Source: Lentzea sp. NBRC 102530
Lineage (GTDB): Bacteria > Actinomycetota > Actinomycetes > Mycobacteriales > Pseudonocardiaceae
Direction of reading: 5' to 3'
Assembly: GCF_030269365.1 (NCBI RefSeq)
Contig: NZ_BSTF01000006.1
Span: 248,001-312,000 of the forward strand
DNA length: 64,000 nucleotides
Shown one piece after another: positions 24,666 through 32,278 of this stretch. Below the pieces are notes generated by a model. It worked only from the letters and a program-made list of their open reading frames with translations. It was not told where the DNA came from and made no database searches. Position 1 is the first letter of the stretch, and every line of letters begins with the position of its first letter. Both the position numbers and the translations under genes were made by a program.

Positions 24666-25679
24666 TCAGCCCCAGCAGTTCTGCAGGCCCCACGCCGAGT
24701 CCTTCGACTCGACGCCGTCCGCCGGCTGATCGGTCACCAGCGTCACGCCCGTGTCCGTGTTCGACGGCTTCGACCCGTCCTTCGCGAACTTCGCGACCGC
24801 CTCCACACCCAGCTGCGCCATCTTCAGCGGGTACTGCTGCGAGGTCGCGCCGATCACCCCCGCCTTGACGTTGTTCACCCCGGGACAGCCGCCGTCGACC
24901 GAGACGATCGTGACGTCCTTCTCCTTGCCCGCCGCCTTGAGCGCCTCGAACGCGCCCGCCGCCGCCGGTTCGTTGATCGTGTAGACCAGGTTGATCGACG
25001 GGTCCTTCTGCAGCAGGTTCTCCATCGCCCGCCGCCCACCCGACGGGTCACCGTCGGTCACGTCGTGTCCCACGATCCGGGGGTCGGACTCGTCACCGAT
25101 GCGGGTCTTGTCCTTCACGTCGACGCCGAAGCCCTCCAGGAAACCCTGGTCGCGCTGCACGTCCACCGACACCTGGTTCGGGTTGAGGTCCAGCAACGCG
25201 ATCTTCGCCTGCTTGCCCTCCTTCGCGAACTTCGCCTTCGCCCACTGCCCGATCAGCAGCCCCGCCCGGTAGTTGTCCGTCGCGAACGTCGCGTCGGCGG
25301 CGTCCGCGGGTTCGAGCTGCGTGTCCAGCGCGATCACCAGCAGACCCGCCGCGCGCGCCTTGTCCACCGACGGCACGATCGCCTTCGAGTCGCTCGGCGT
25401 GATCAGGATGCCCTTCGCACCCGACGCGATCAGGTTCTCGATCGCGTCCACCTGCGTCTGGTTGTCGCCGTCCTGCTTGCCCGCGAACGACTGCACCGTC
25501 ACCCCGGAGGACCCCGCCGCTTGCTGCGCGCCCTCCTTCATCTTCACGAAGAACGGGTTCGTGTCCGTCTTCGTCACCAGCCCCACCAGCGTCGAACCGC
25601 CGCCGGACGAGCCACCACCTCCGCACGCGGTGAGCACGAGCAACGCCGCTGCGCTGAAAACCCCGACCGTTCTGCGCAT
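24666..25679 (-). CDS. sugar-binding lipoprotein of CUT2 ABC transporter
   Basis: A 337-residue periplasmic-binding-protein-type lipoprotein. The signal peptide [19 protein letters not shown] ends in a lipobox (LTAC), followed by a Gly/Ser linker. The ribose-binding fold shows [38 protein letters not shown] and [18 protein letters not shown], closest in pattern to fructose-type FrcB proteins. ATG 25679 follows AGGAG at six bases. A perfect 18-bp palindrome lies just upstream of the ribosome site. First gene of the operon; substrate probably a monosaccharide. Confidence 0.93.
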   Translation of the reverse strand: MRRTVGVFSAAALLVLTACGGGGSSGGGSTLVGLVTKTDTNPFFVKMKEGAQQAAGSSGVTVQSFAGKQDGDNQTQVDAIENLIASGAKGILITPSDSKAIVPSVDKARAAGLLVIALDTQLEPADAADATFATDNYRAGLLIGQWAKAKFAKEGKQAKIALLDLNPNQVSVDVQRDQGFLEGFGVDVKDKTRIGDESDPRIVGHDVTDGDPSGGRRAMENLLQKDPSINLVYTINEPAAAGAFEALKAAGKEKDVTIVSVDGGCPGVNNVKAGVIGATSQQYPLKMAQLGVEAVAKFAKDGSKPSNTDTGVTLVTDQPADGVESKDSAWGLQNCWG

Positions 25680-25689
25680 GACCAACTCC

Positions 25690-25707
25690 TACGTCAACGT
25701 TGACGTA
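25690..25707. promoter_or_regulatory. LacI-type operator of the sugar transporter operon
   Basis: TACGTCAACGTTGACGTA is a perfect 18-bp palindrome with the central CG typical of LacI-family operators. It ends at the ribosome site of the binding-protein gene, so a bound repressor would block transcription of the ABC operon. A related site precedes the LacI gene. Confidence 0.85.
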
Positions 25708-25779
25708 TCCGGCCCTCCGCTGTATCACCGTGAGTAACGGAAGAGCGGCTACGCGTGATATCGATCGGGTATACCGTTC

Positions 25780-25795
25780 GCGTCATCGTTGACGC
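25780..25795. promoter_or_regulatory. LacI-type operator at the regulator's own promoter
   Basis: GCGTCATCGTTGACGC shares the half-site CGTCA/TGACG with the operator at 25690 (one central mismatch to perfect symmetry). It lies just downstream of a plus-strand -10 (TATACC, 25770-25775), near the expected start of transcription of the LacI gene, indicating autorepression. Confidence 0.8.
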
Positions 25796-25815
25796 AAGAG
25801 TCCAAGGACGTGCGC

Positions 25816-26862
25816 ATGGACCCCGCAGCAGGCAGACGTGAACCCACGATGCGCGACGTCGCCGCGCTGGCGAAGGTCAGCACCAAGACCGTCAGCCGCG
25901 TCATCAACGGCCTGCCCGGCGCCGGAGCCGAGGTCACCGACCGCGTCCGCGCCGCCGCCCGCACCCTCGGCTACCGGCCCGACCTCACCGCCAGCAGCCT
26001 GCGCCGCTCCGACCGCCGCAGCGCCACCATCGGCGTGCTGTTCGAGGACCTCTCCAACCCCTTCGACGCCGCCCTGCTGCGCGCCGTCGAGGACCACGCC
26101 CGCCGCCACGGCGTCCTCGTGCTCGCCGGCAGCACCGAGGACGACCACACCCTGCAACGCGAACTGCTGTTCTCGCTGTCCGCGCGCCGCGTCGACGCCC
26201 TCGTCGTCATGGCCGCCGGCGGGCACCAGGACGCGTTGCAGCACGAACGCGAACGCGGCACCCCGATGGTGCTCGTCGACCGGCCGCCCACCTTCGGCGG
26301 CACCGACTGCGTCACCACCACCAACCGCGACAGCGCCCGCGACGCCGTGCTGTCCCTGATCGCGCTCGGGCACCGCGACATCGCGTTCCTCGGCGACCGC
26401 CGCACCCTGTGGACCAGCCAGGAGCGCTACACCGGCTACGTCGAAGGCCTCGCCCGCGCCGGGGTCGCGCTGCGCACCGAACTCGTGCACACCGACCTGC
26501 ACGGCGCCGACCTCGCCGAGACCGCCACCGCCGCGCTGCTGCGCCTCGACCGGCCGCCCACGGCGTTGTTCACCGCCCAGAACCTCGTCACCGTCGGCGC
26601 CCTGCGCGTGCTGCGCGCGCGAGACCTGCACCGCCGCGTCGCCGTCATCGGGTTCGACGACTTCCCGCTCGCGGACCTGCTCGACCCCGCGATCACCGTC
26701 GTGCGCCAGGACGTCCCCGGCATCGGCCGCAAAGCCGCCGAACTCGTCCTGGCCCGCGTCGACGGCGACACCTCACCGCCCGTGCACGCCGTCGTCCCCG
26801 CCGCGCTGATCCGGCGCGGCTCCGGCGAGATCAGCCCGGACCGGATCAGCCCAGACCGCTGA
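25816..26862 (+). CDS. LacI-family transcriptional repressor
   Basis: A 348-residue LacI-type regulator. The HTH is TMRDVAALAKVSTKTVSRVINGLPGAG, followed by the hinge helix (GYRPDLTASSLRR) and a sugar-binding periplasmic-type domain (IGVLFEDLSNPFDAALLRAVE, VVMAAGGHQ, AVIGFDDFPLADLL). Start chosen at ATG 25816 with AAGGA seven bases upstream; upstream TTG/GTG codons fall on the operator. Divergent from the CUT2 transporter and flanked by two matching operators, it is almost surely the transporter's regulator. Its 3' end overlaps the convergent hydrolase by 17 bases. Confidence 0.95.
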   Translation: MDPAAGRREPTMRDVAALAKVSTKTVSRVINGLPGAGAEVTDRVRAAARTLGYRPDLTASSLRRSDRRSATIGVLFEDLSNPFDAALLRAVEDHARRHGVLVLAGSTEDDHTLQRELLFSLSARRVDALVVMAAGGHQDALQHERERGTPMVLVDRPPTFGGTDCVTTTNRDSARDAVLSLIALGHRDIAFLGDRRTLWTSQERYTGYVEGLARAGVALRTELVHTDLHGADLAETATAALLRLDRPPTALFTAQNLVTVGALRVLRARDLHRRVAVIGFDDFPLADLLDPAITVVRQDVPGIGRKAAELVLARVDGDTSPPVHAVVPAALIRRGSGEISPDRISPDR

Positions 26863-27622
26863 CCGACACCACCGCGTCGATCACCTGCGGCCCCGACACG
26901 AGCACCTCGTCGTTGTGGTCCGCGCCCTCGATCTCGACGAGCCTCGCCCGTGCCGCGCTCGCCACCTCGCGGCTCTGCGCGGGCGGCACGACCGAGTCCT
27001 TCGTGCCCAGCAACACCACCGTCGGCACGTCCACAGCGGACACCCGTTCCAGCACCGGGTACTTGTCCTGCAACAACATCCGCACCGGCAACCACGGGTA
27101 GTGGTGCGACCCGGCCGCCGCCAGCGAGGTGAACGGCGAGCGCAGCACCAGCGCCTTCGGAGCCCGGAACGTCGCCAGCTCGGTCGCCACCGCCGCCCCC
27201 AGCGACTCCCCGAAGTACACGACCGGCCCGTCGATGAGGTCCAGCGCCGCCCGCGCGTCGTAGGTCAGGCCCTCCTCCGACGGCAGCCCCGGGTTGCCGC
27301 CGTAGCCGCGGTAGTCGAACAGCAGCACGGACAACCCCCGCGCCGTGAGCCCGCGCGCCAGCGACAGGCGCCCCTCGCGGTTGCCGCCGTTGCCCGGGAA
27401 CACGATCACCGTCGCCGGCGCGTCGGGCAGTTCGAAGTGCCAGCCCTCCAGCACCAGGCCGTCCGCCGTCACCAGCCGGACGTCACGGCCACCGGGCAGC
27501 GCCTCGTCCGCGGACGGCACCGGGCCGGGGGAGGGGAAGTACACGAGCTTGCGCTGGAAGGTGAAGACCACGACCAAGATGGTGACAAGCACCGCCGCGA
27601 CGATCAACACCGCCCTCCGCAA
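26846..27622 (-). CDS. membrane-anchored alpha/beta hydrolase
   Basis: A 258-residue alpha/beta hydrolase of the BEM46/YqkD-like type. An N-terminal membrane anchor (VLIVAAVLVTILVVVFTF) is followed by KLVYFPSPG, GWHFELPDAPATVIVFPGNGGNREGR, the nucleophile motif VVYFGESLGAAVATELA, the acidic residue in LLGTKDSVVPPAQS and the His in IEGADHNDEV. Start at TTG 27622 with GGAGG seven bases upstream. It is divergent from the EACC1-caspase operon, separated by 106 bases. No known link to that system. Confidence 0.85.
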   Translation of the reverse strand: MRRAVLIVAAVLVTILVVVFTFQRKLVYFPSPGPVPSADEALPGGRDVRLVTADGLVLEGWHFELPDAPATVIVFPGNGGNREGRLSLARGLTARGLSVLLFDYRGYGGNPGLPSEEGLTYDARAALDLIDGPVVYFGESLGAAVATELATFRAPKALVLRSPFTSLAAAGSHHYPWLPVRMLLQDKYPVLERVSAVDVPTVVLLGTKDSVVPPAQSREVASAARARLVEIEGADHNDEVLVSGPQVIDAVVSVSGLG

Positions 27623-27728
27623 CGCCCCACCTCCCGCCTCCAGTGTGAGCCCCGCGCCCGATTTCCACCCCGCGCGGAAACAAGCCGATCCTCGTAACAG
27701 GACGTCACCGCCCGTCGATCGAACGGCT

Positions 27729-28070
27729 GTGCACCTCGTACTCGCGGCCGGCACCCCGGCGGACCTGGAAGCGCTGTTCGACTGGCTCGACGGCGACGCC
27801 GACATCACGGTGCGCAAGCACCTCACCCCGCCCAAGCCCGGTGAACTCGGCGCGCTGACCGACGCGTTGATCGTCTCGGTCGGCGCGGGCGGCGCACTGA
27901 CCGTCCTCGCCGCCTCCCTGCGCGGGTTCTTCCAGCAGCCACGCCGGTCGAAGGTCAAGGTGTCGGTGCGGCGCGAGGCCGACGGCGCCGTCACCGCCGA
28001 GATCGACGCCGACCGCGTGCGCGGCACCGACGTCGAGGCGATGCTCGCCCGGATCCTCGACCAGGGCTGA
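27729..28070 (+). CDS. effector-associated constant component EACC1
   Basis: A 113-residue protein with the pattern of the effector-associated constant component 1 (EACC1) family: LTDALIVSVGAGGALTVLAASLRGFF, a basic break (QQPRRSK) and a beta-rich end (VKVSVRREADGAVTAEIDADRV). In computational surveys of bacterial conflict systems EACC1 is encoded next to protease or other effectors, such as caspases; its molecular role is unknown. GTG 27729 has no Shine-Dalgarno; TAACAG about 30 bases upstream may be the -10. Its stop shares one base with the caspase start (TGATG), so the two are obligately coupled. Confidence 0.85.
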   Translation: MHLVLAAGTPADLEALFDWLDGDADITVRKHLTPPKPGELGALTDALIVSVGAGGALTVLAASLRGFFQQPRRSKVKVSVRREADGAVTAEIDADRVRGTDVEAMLARILDQG

Positions 28071-29347
28071 TGGCCGGCACCAGGGTCGTGCTGCTCGGCA
28101 CCTCCAGGTACGCCGACGACCGCCTCCCCTCGATCCCGGTCGTCGGCCAGTGCCTCGACGACCTGCGCCGCGTCCTCACCGACCCGGCCACCGGCCTCGT
28201 CGCCCCCGACGACTGCACCGTCGTGCTCGACGAGCCCTCCCTGCCCGCTCTCGGCCGCCGCCTCACTCGCGCCATGACCGGAGCCGAGGACCTGCTCGTC
28301 GTCTACTACGTCGGCCACGGCATCGTCGGCCGCCGCCATGAGCTCTACCTGGGCATGCACGACAGCGACCCCGAAGACCCCGCGTTCGGCTCGCTGTCCT
28401 ACGTCTCCCTGCGCGACCGCGTGCTCGACAGCACCGCCAAGACCAAGATCGTCGTGCTGGACTGCTGCTACTCCGGCCGCGCCCTGGGCGAGCCGATGGC
28501 AGACCCCGCCACCGCCGTCCTCGGCCAGCTCGACATCGACGGCACCTACCTGCTCACCTCCGCCCAACGCGACCAGGTCGCCCTCGTGCTGCCCGGCGAA
28601 CCCCACACCGCGTTCACCGGCCGCCTGCTGCGCGTGCTGGAGGAAGGCATCCCCGGCGGCGGCGAACACCTCACCATCGACGAGGTCTACCAGCAGCTCA
28701 GCACGGTGCTGACCCGCGAGGGACTGCCGCGCCCGCACAAGCGCGGCACGTCCACGGCCGACCGGTACCGCATCGCGCTCAACCGCGCCCGCCGCACCGA
28801 ACCGGGGCAAACACCCGGCCAGCCGCTCGAGGCCGTGATCAGCAGGGCCCGCCGCCACGGCTACCAGACCGTCCTGGACGACCTGCGCGCCCTGCTCCTC
28901 GCCCAGCAGCAGTTCCTGGGCGAGGAGCACGTCGACTGCCGGCGCACCGAGCAGCACCTCGCCCTGGCCGTCGGTGCCTCCGGCGACGCACCCGAGGCGT
29001 TGCGCAGGCTCGAAGACCTGCTCGCGCGCGGTGGCCCGCTCGAAGACACCCTCGACACCCGCCAGTTCATCGCCGTCACGCTGATGGCGCTGGGCAGACG
29101 GGCCGAAGCACTGCACACCGTGCGGGTCGTACTGGCCGACCGCCGCCGCCTGCTGGGGTCCGGCCACGAAGGCACCGCACGCGCGCAGCACGTCCTCGCC
29201 CGGATCACCGCGCTCAACGGCGACACCACCGAGGCGATCTCCCTGCTGCGCGACCTGGACGACCGGCTGCTCGGCCACGGCCTGACCGGTGACCGCGTCC
29301 GGCGCGACCTGGCCCTGCTCACCACCGAGGCACCCGATGGCCGTTGA
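28070..29347 (+). CDS. caspase-like (C14) protease, EACC1-associated, with TPR-like C-terminus
   Basis: A 425-residue caspase-fold protease. Residues 1-240 begin RVVLLGTSRYADDRLPSI and contain the catalytic His83 in VVYYVGHGIVGRRHELYLG and Cys133 in VVLDCCYSGRALG, both intact, so it should cut after basic or acidic residues like other C14 members. Residues ~260-425 look like degenerate TPR helices (FLGEEHVDCRRTEQHLALAVGASGDAPEALRRLEDLL), as in signal-sensing STAND/TPR proteins. It is sandwiched between EACC1 (1-base overlap) and a ClpC-like protein (11-base overlap). Likely a suicide or defence effector. Confidence 0.92.
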   Translation: MAGTRVVLLGTSRYADDRLPSIPVVGQCLDDLRRVLTDPATGLVAPDDCTVVLDEPSLPALGRRLTRAMTGAEDLLVVYYVGHGIVGRRHELYLGMHDSDPEDPAFGSLSYVSLRDRVLDSTAKTKIVVLDCCYSGRALGEPMADPATAVLGQLDIDGTYLLTSAQRDQVALVLPGEPHTAFTGRLLRVLEEGIPGGGEHLTIDEVYQQLSTVLTREGLPRPHKRGTSTADRYRIALNRARRTEPGQTPGQPLEAVISRARRHGYQTVLDDLRALLLAQQQFLGEEHVDCRRTEQHLALAVGASGDAPEALRRLEDLLARGGPLEDTLDTRQFIAVTLMALGRRAEALHTVRVVLADRRRLLGSGHEGTARAQHVLARITALNGDTTEAISLLRDLDDRLLGHGLTGDRVRRDLALLTTEAPDGR

Positions 29348-30548
29348 ACCGCTCACCGACCAGGCCCGCGCCGTCCTCGCCGCGGCACAGGCCGAAGCCC
29401 GGCTGCTCGGCCACGACTACATCGGCACCGAGCACCTCCTGCTCGGCCTGATCGCCGAACCGGGCACCTCGGCCACCGCGCTCGCGCGATGGGACCTCGG
29501 CCTCGCGAAAGGCCGGGGCCTCGTCGATCAGCTCATCGGCAGAGGACGCCACCGCCTCCGCGAGAACTTCGCCTTCAGCCCGCGCGCCAAGCGCGTCGTC
29601 GAGAGCTACGCCCCCGCGGAGGCGCGCGCTTTGGGACTGCACCACGTCGGCCCCGAACACCTGCTGCTCGGCATCCTCCGCGAAGGCGACGGGATCGCGG
29701 TGCGGATGCTCGAGATCGCCGGGGCGGACCTGGAACTCCTCGCCCACGCCGTCGTCTCCCCGCCGCCCAGGATCCGCCCCCTGACGCGGCTGGTCGACGG
29801 CCTGCGCCTGGGCAAGATCACCGAGCACGTCCCGCAGGCACGGGTGCGGGGCAGGTACCAGGAGATCCAGCGCGCCGCACAGGTACTGGCCAGGCACAAC
29901 CGCAGCAACCCCGTGCTCGTCGGCCGGCCGGGGATCGGCCGCCGCGAGGTGCTCGACGGCCTGGCCGGGGCACTCGTCGACGGCACGGTGCCACCGGCGC
30001 TGCGCGACCGGCGGATCTACGACATCTCCGGCGACACCGACGCCGTGGTCGCACAACTGCGGGACAACCCCCGCGCGATCGCCTGGATCGGCGACATCGG
30101 CGAGGCGCGGGAAGAGCTCCGCCAGGCGATCGTGGACGGTCAGGTGCAGGTCGTCGGCATCGCCACGCCCGAGTCGTTCGCGGCGCTCGACAGCGCGCTC
30201 ACCCGGCGGCTTCAGCCGGTCCACGTCGAGGAGATGTCCGTCGAGGCGACCATCGAGGTGCTCGGCGACGTGTGCGACCAGATGGAGCGCCATCACCTGG
30301 TGCGGATCACCGACGACGCGCTGGCCGAGGTGGCGAGGAACGCCCAGCGCCCGCTGCCCGCAGGGGCGATCGACCTGCTGGACGAAGTCTGCGCACGCAG
30401 CCACCACCTCGGCTTCACCACCTCCGAGGTCGTCACCGCGCTCGTCGTGCGCGAGGTCGTGCAGGCACTCGCCGCCGAGTCGCGGTTCCCGCAGGCGGCG
30501 CCGGACCCGTTCGCCCGGTCCGGCGCCGACCTGTGGATGATCAGCTGA
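29337..30548 (+). CDS. ClpC-like protein with degenerate AAA+ domain
   Basis: A 403-residue relative of the ClpC N-terminal half. Two Clp-N repeats (HDYIGTEHLLLGLI, residues 26-39; HHVGPEHLLLGIL, 102-114) precede an AAA+ D1-like domain that aligns with ClpC through VVGIATPESFAAL, SALTRRLQPVHVEE, VEATIEVLGDV and AIDLLDEVCAR. The Walker A site reads GRPGIGRRE (196-204; Lys and Thr replaced) and the Walker B region AWIGDIGE lacks the Asp-Glu pair, so ATP hydrolysis is improbable. There is no M-domain or second AAA+ ring. It overlaps the caspase gene and may be an adaptor or scaffold for that protease. Confidence 0.88.
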   Translation: MAVEPLTDQARAVLAAAQAEARLLGHDYIGTEHLLLGLIAEPGTSATALARWDLGLAKGRGLVDQLIGRGRHRLRENFAFSPRAKRVVESYAPAEARALGLHHVGPEHLLLGILREGDGIAVRMLEIAGADLELLAHAVVSPPPRIRPLTRLVDGLRLGKITEHVPQARVRGRYQEIQRAAQVLARHNRSNPVLVGRPGIGRREVLDGLAGALVDGTVPPALRDRRIYDISGDTDAVVAQLRDNPRAIAWIGDIGEAREELRQAIVDGQVQVVGIATPESFAALDSALTRRLQPVHVEEMSVEATIEVLGDVCDQMERHHLVRITDDALAEVARNAQRPLPAGAIDLLDEVCARSHHLGFTTSEVVTALVVREVVQALAAESRFPQAAPDPFARSGADLWMIS

Positions 30549-31290
30549 GCGTGCGGCCGAACAGGGCCAGCAGCGCACTCCAGTGCCGCTCCGCCGCCTC
30601 GGCGTCGTAGGCGGAGGTGTCGGACTGGGTGTAGCCGTGGTGCGCGCCCTCGTACACCTCGCACCGGTGCGTCACGCCCGCCTCGGTGAGCGCCTTCTCC
30701 AGCCGGTCGATCTGCTCCTGCGGCATGGCGGCGTCCTGGTCGGCGTGCGCGAAGTACAGCTCCGCCGTGACGGAGCCGGCCACCAGGTGCGGGCTGTCCG
30801 GCGCCTCCGACGCCAGGTTCGCGCCGTGGAAGCCCGCCGCGGCCGCCACCCGGTCCGGGTAGGTGGCCGCCGTGCGCAGCGCCACGCCCGCGCCCATGCA
30901 GTAGCCGGTGACGCCCACCGGGCCGTCGGTGGTGAACGGCAGGTCGGCCAGGTAACGCAGGTAGGCGCCGGCGTCGCTCATCAGACCGGCCGGGGTCAGC
31001 GACTGCATCACCGGGATGATCTTCTCGAACAACGCCGGGCGGGACGCCTGGTCGATGAAGTCCGGCAGGTCGAACAGCGGCGTGCGGCCCGCGCGGTAGA
31101 ACACGTTGGGCACCAGGACCACGTACCCCGCGGCGGCCAGGCGGTCGGCCATCGCGGTCAGGTGCGGCCGCAGACCGAAGGCGTCCATGTAGAACAGGAC
31201 CGCCGGGAACGGGCCGTCGCCATCAGGACGGGCCAGGTAGGCGTCGGCGATGCCGTCCGCGGTGGTCACGTCCACGGTCGTGCCGGGCAT
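30541..31290 (-). CDS. dienelactone hydrolase family protein
   Basis: A 249-residue alpha/beta hydrolase with the Cys nucleophile of dienelactone hydrolases in GVTGYCMGAGVALR, the Asp in AHADQDAAMPQEQ and the His in YEGAHHGYT. The N-terminus MPGTTVDVTTADGIADAYLARPDGDGPFPAVLFYMDAFG is typical. It is cytosolic, no signal peptide. Convergent with the ClpC-like gene (8-base overlap) and separated by 19 bases from the PP2C gene that lies downstream of it on the map but belongs to the signalling operon. Confidence 0.92.
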   Translation of the reverse strand: MPGTTVDVTTADGIADAYLARPDGDGPFPAVLFYMDAFGLRPHLTAMADRLAAAGYVVLVPNVFYRAGRTPLFDLPDFIDQASRPALFEKIIPVMQSLTPAGLMSDAGAYLRYLADLPFTTDGPVGVTGYCMGAGVALRTAATYPDRVAAAAGFHGANLASEAPDSPHLVAGSVTAELYFAHADQDAAMPQEQIDRLEKALTEAGVTHRCEVYEGAHHGYTQSDTSAYDAEAAERHWSALLALFGRTLS

Positions 31291-31309
31291 GGGTTGTCCT
31301 CCCCAGGAC

Positions 31310-32278
31310 CTAGCCGGCCGGTGCGAACGGCACCAGCACGACGGTGATGTTGTCGTGGCCGCCCGCGTCCAGGGCGACCTTCACGAACTCCTCCGGACCG
31401 CACGGCAGCAGCGGTTGCAGGTCCTCCGGCTGCGGGCGGTAGTTGTGCAGGCCGTCCGAGCACAGCAGGAACACCCCCGCCGTGCTCGGGCGGATGGTCG
31501 CCACCTGCGGCACGACCTGGCCCGCGTCGGCGCCGATCCAGCGCGACAGCACGTGCGCGCGGCGGTCCGTGCGGGCCTGTTCCTCGGTCAGCACGCCCTC
31601 CGCGACGAGCTGCGCCGCCCACGTGTCGTCCGTGGTGAGCTGCTTCGAGCCCTCGTCGGACAGCCAGTACGCGCGCGAGTCACCGACCCAGCCGATCGTC
31701 ACCGCCGACTCGGTCACCAGGGCCGAGACGAACGTGCACGACGGCGCCACACCGCGGGCGCCCGCCTCCATCGGCTCGTCCTCGACGAGCTTCTCCACCG
31801 CGGAGCACGACGCCGCCACCGCGTCGATCATCGCCTGCTCCGGGTCGGCGGTGTCGATCAGCGCGTTGAGCAGCACCTCCACCGCGGCGTCGGCAGCGGC
31901 CTGGGAGGCCTGCTCGGCGCGTTCGGACGAGGCCACGCCGTCGCACACCACGGCCGCGACGCCCTTGCCCGCCACGTGCCCGAACGCCATCGAGTCCTCG
32001 TTGCGGGCGCGGCGCTTGCCGCGGTCCGACACACCCGACACCGCGCCCAGCGCGTACTCGACCCGGTCGCGCGCCGACGGCTGGTGCCGGCCGCACTGGG
32101 TGCAGTAGTCCTCGTCATCGATGTCCGGCGACCCGCACAGGATGCACGAGGCCTGCGCGGGACCGGTCGGTCCGCCCAGCGGCGTGCGGCGCACCAGCAG
32201 GTTGCGTCCGCACGCCTCGCAGAACCGGTCCTCCGCCGCCACCGGCTCGGAGCACTCCGGGCACTTCAGGGTGTCCAT
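31310..32278 (-). CDS. PP2C-type protein phosphatase with N-terminal zinc ribbons
   Basis: A 322-residue serine/threonine phosphatase. Residues ~1-65 carry two four-Cys zinc-ribbon units (CPECSEPVAAEDRFCEACG; CILCGSPDIDDEDYCTQCG), then a PP2C domain with metal-binding Asp motifs VSDRGKRRARNEDS, VVCDGVASS, GWVGDSRAYW, LLCSDGL and GGHDNITVVLV. It is cytosolic. Its ATG shares one base with the pknG stop (TGATG); a TTG three bases earlier is an alternative. Being fused operonically to PknG, it is the likely opposing phosphatase. Confidence 0.93.
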   Translation of the reverse strand: MDTLKCPECSEPVAAEDRFCEACGRNLLVRRTPLGGPTGPAQASCILCGSPDIDDEDYCTQCGRHQPSARDRVEYALGAVSGVSDRGKRRARNEDSMAFGHVAGKGVAAVVCDGVASSERAEQASQAAADAAVEVLLNALIDTADPEQAMIDAVAASCSAVEKLVEDEPMEAGARGVAPSCTFVSALVTESAVTIGWVGDSRAYWLSDEGSKQLTTDDTWAAQLVAEGVLTEEQARTDRRAHVLSRWIGADAGQVVPQVATIRPSTAGVFLLCSDGLHNYRPQPEDLQPLLPCGPEEFVKVALDAGGHDNITVVLVPFAPAG

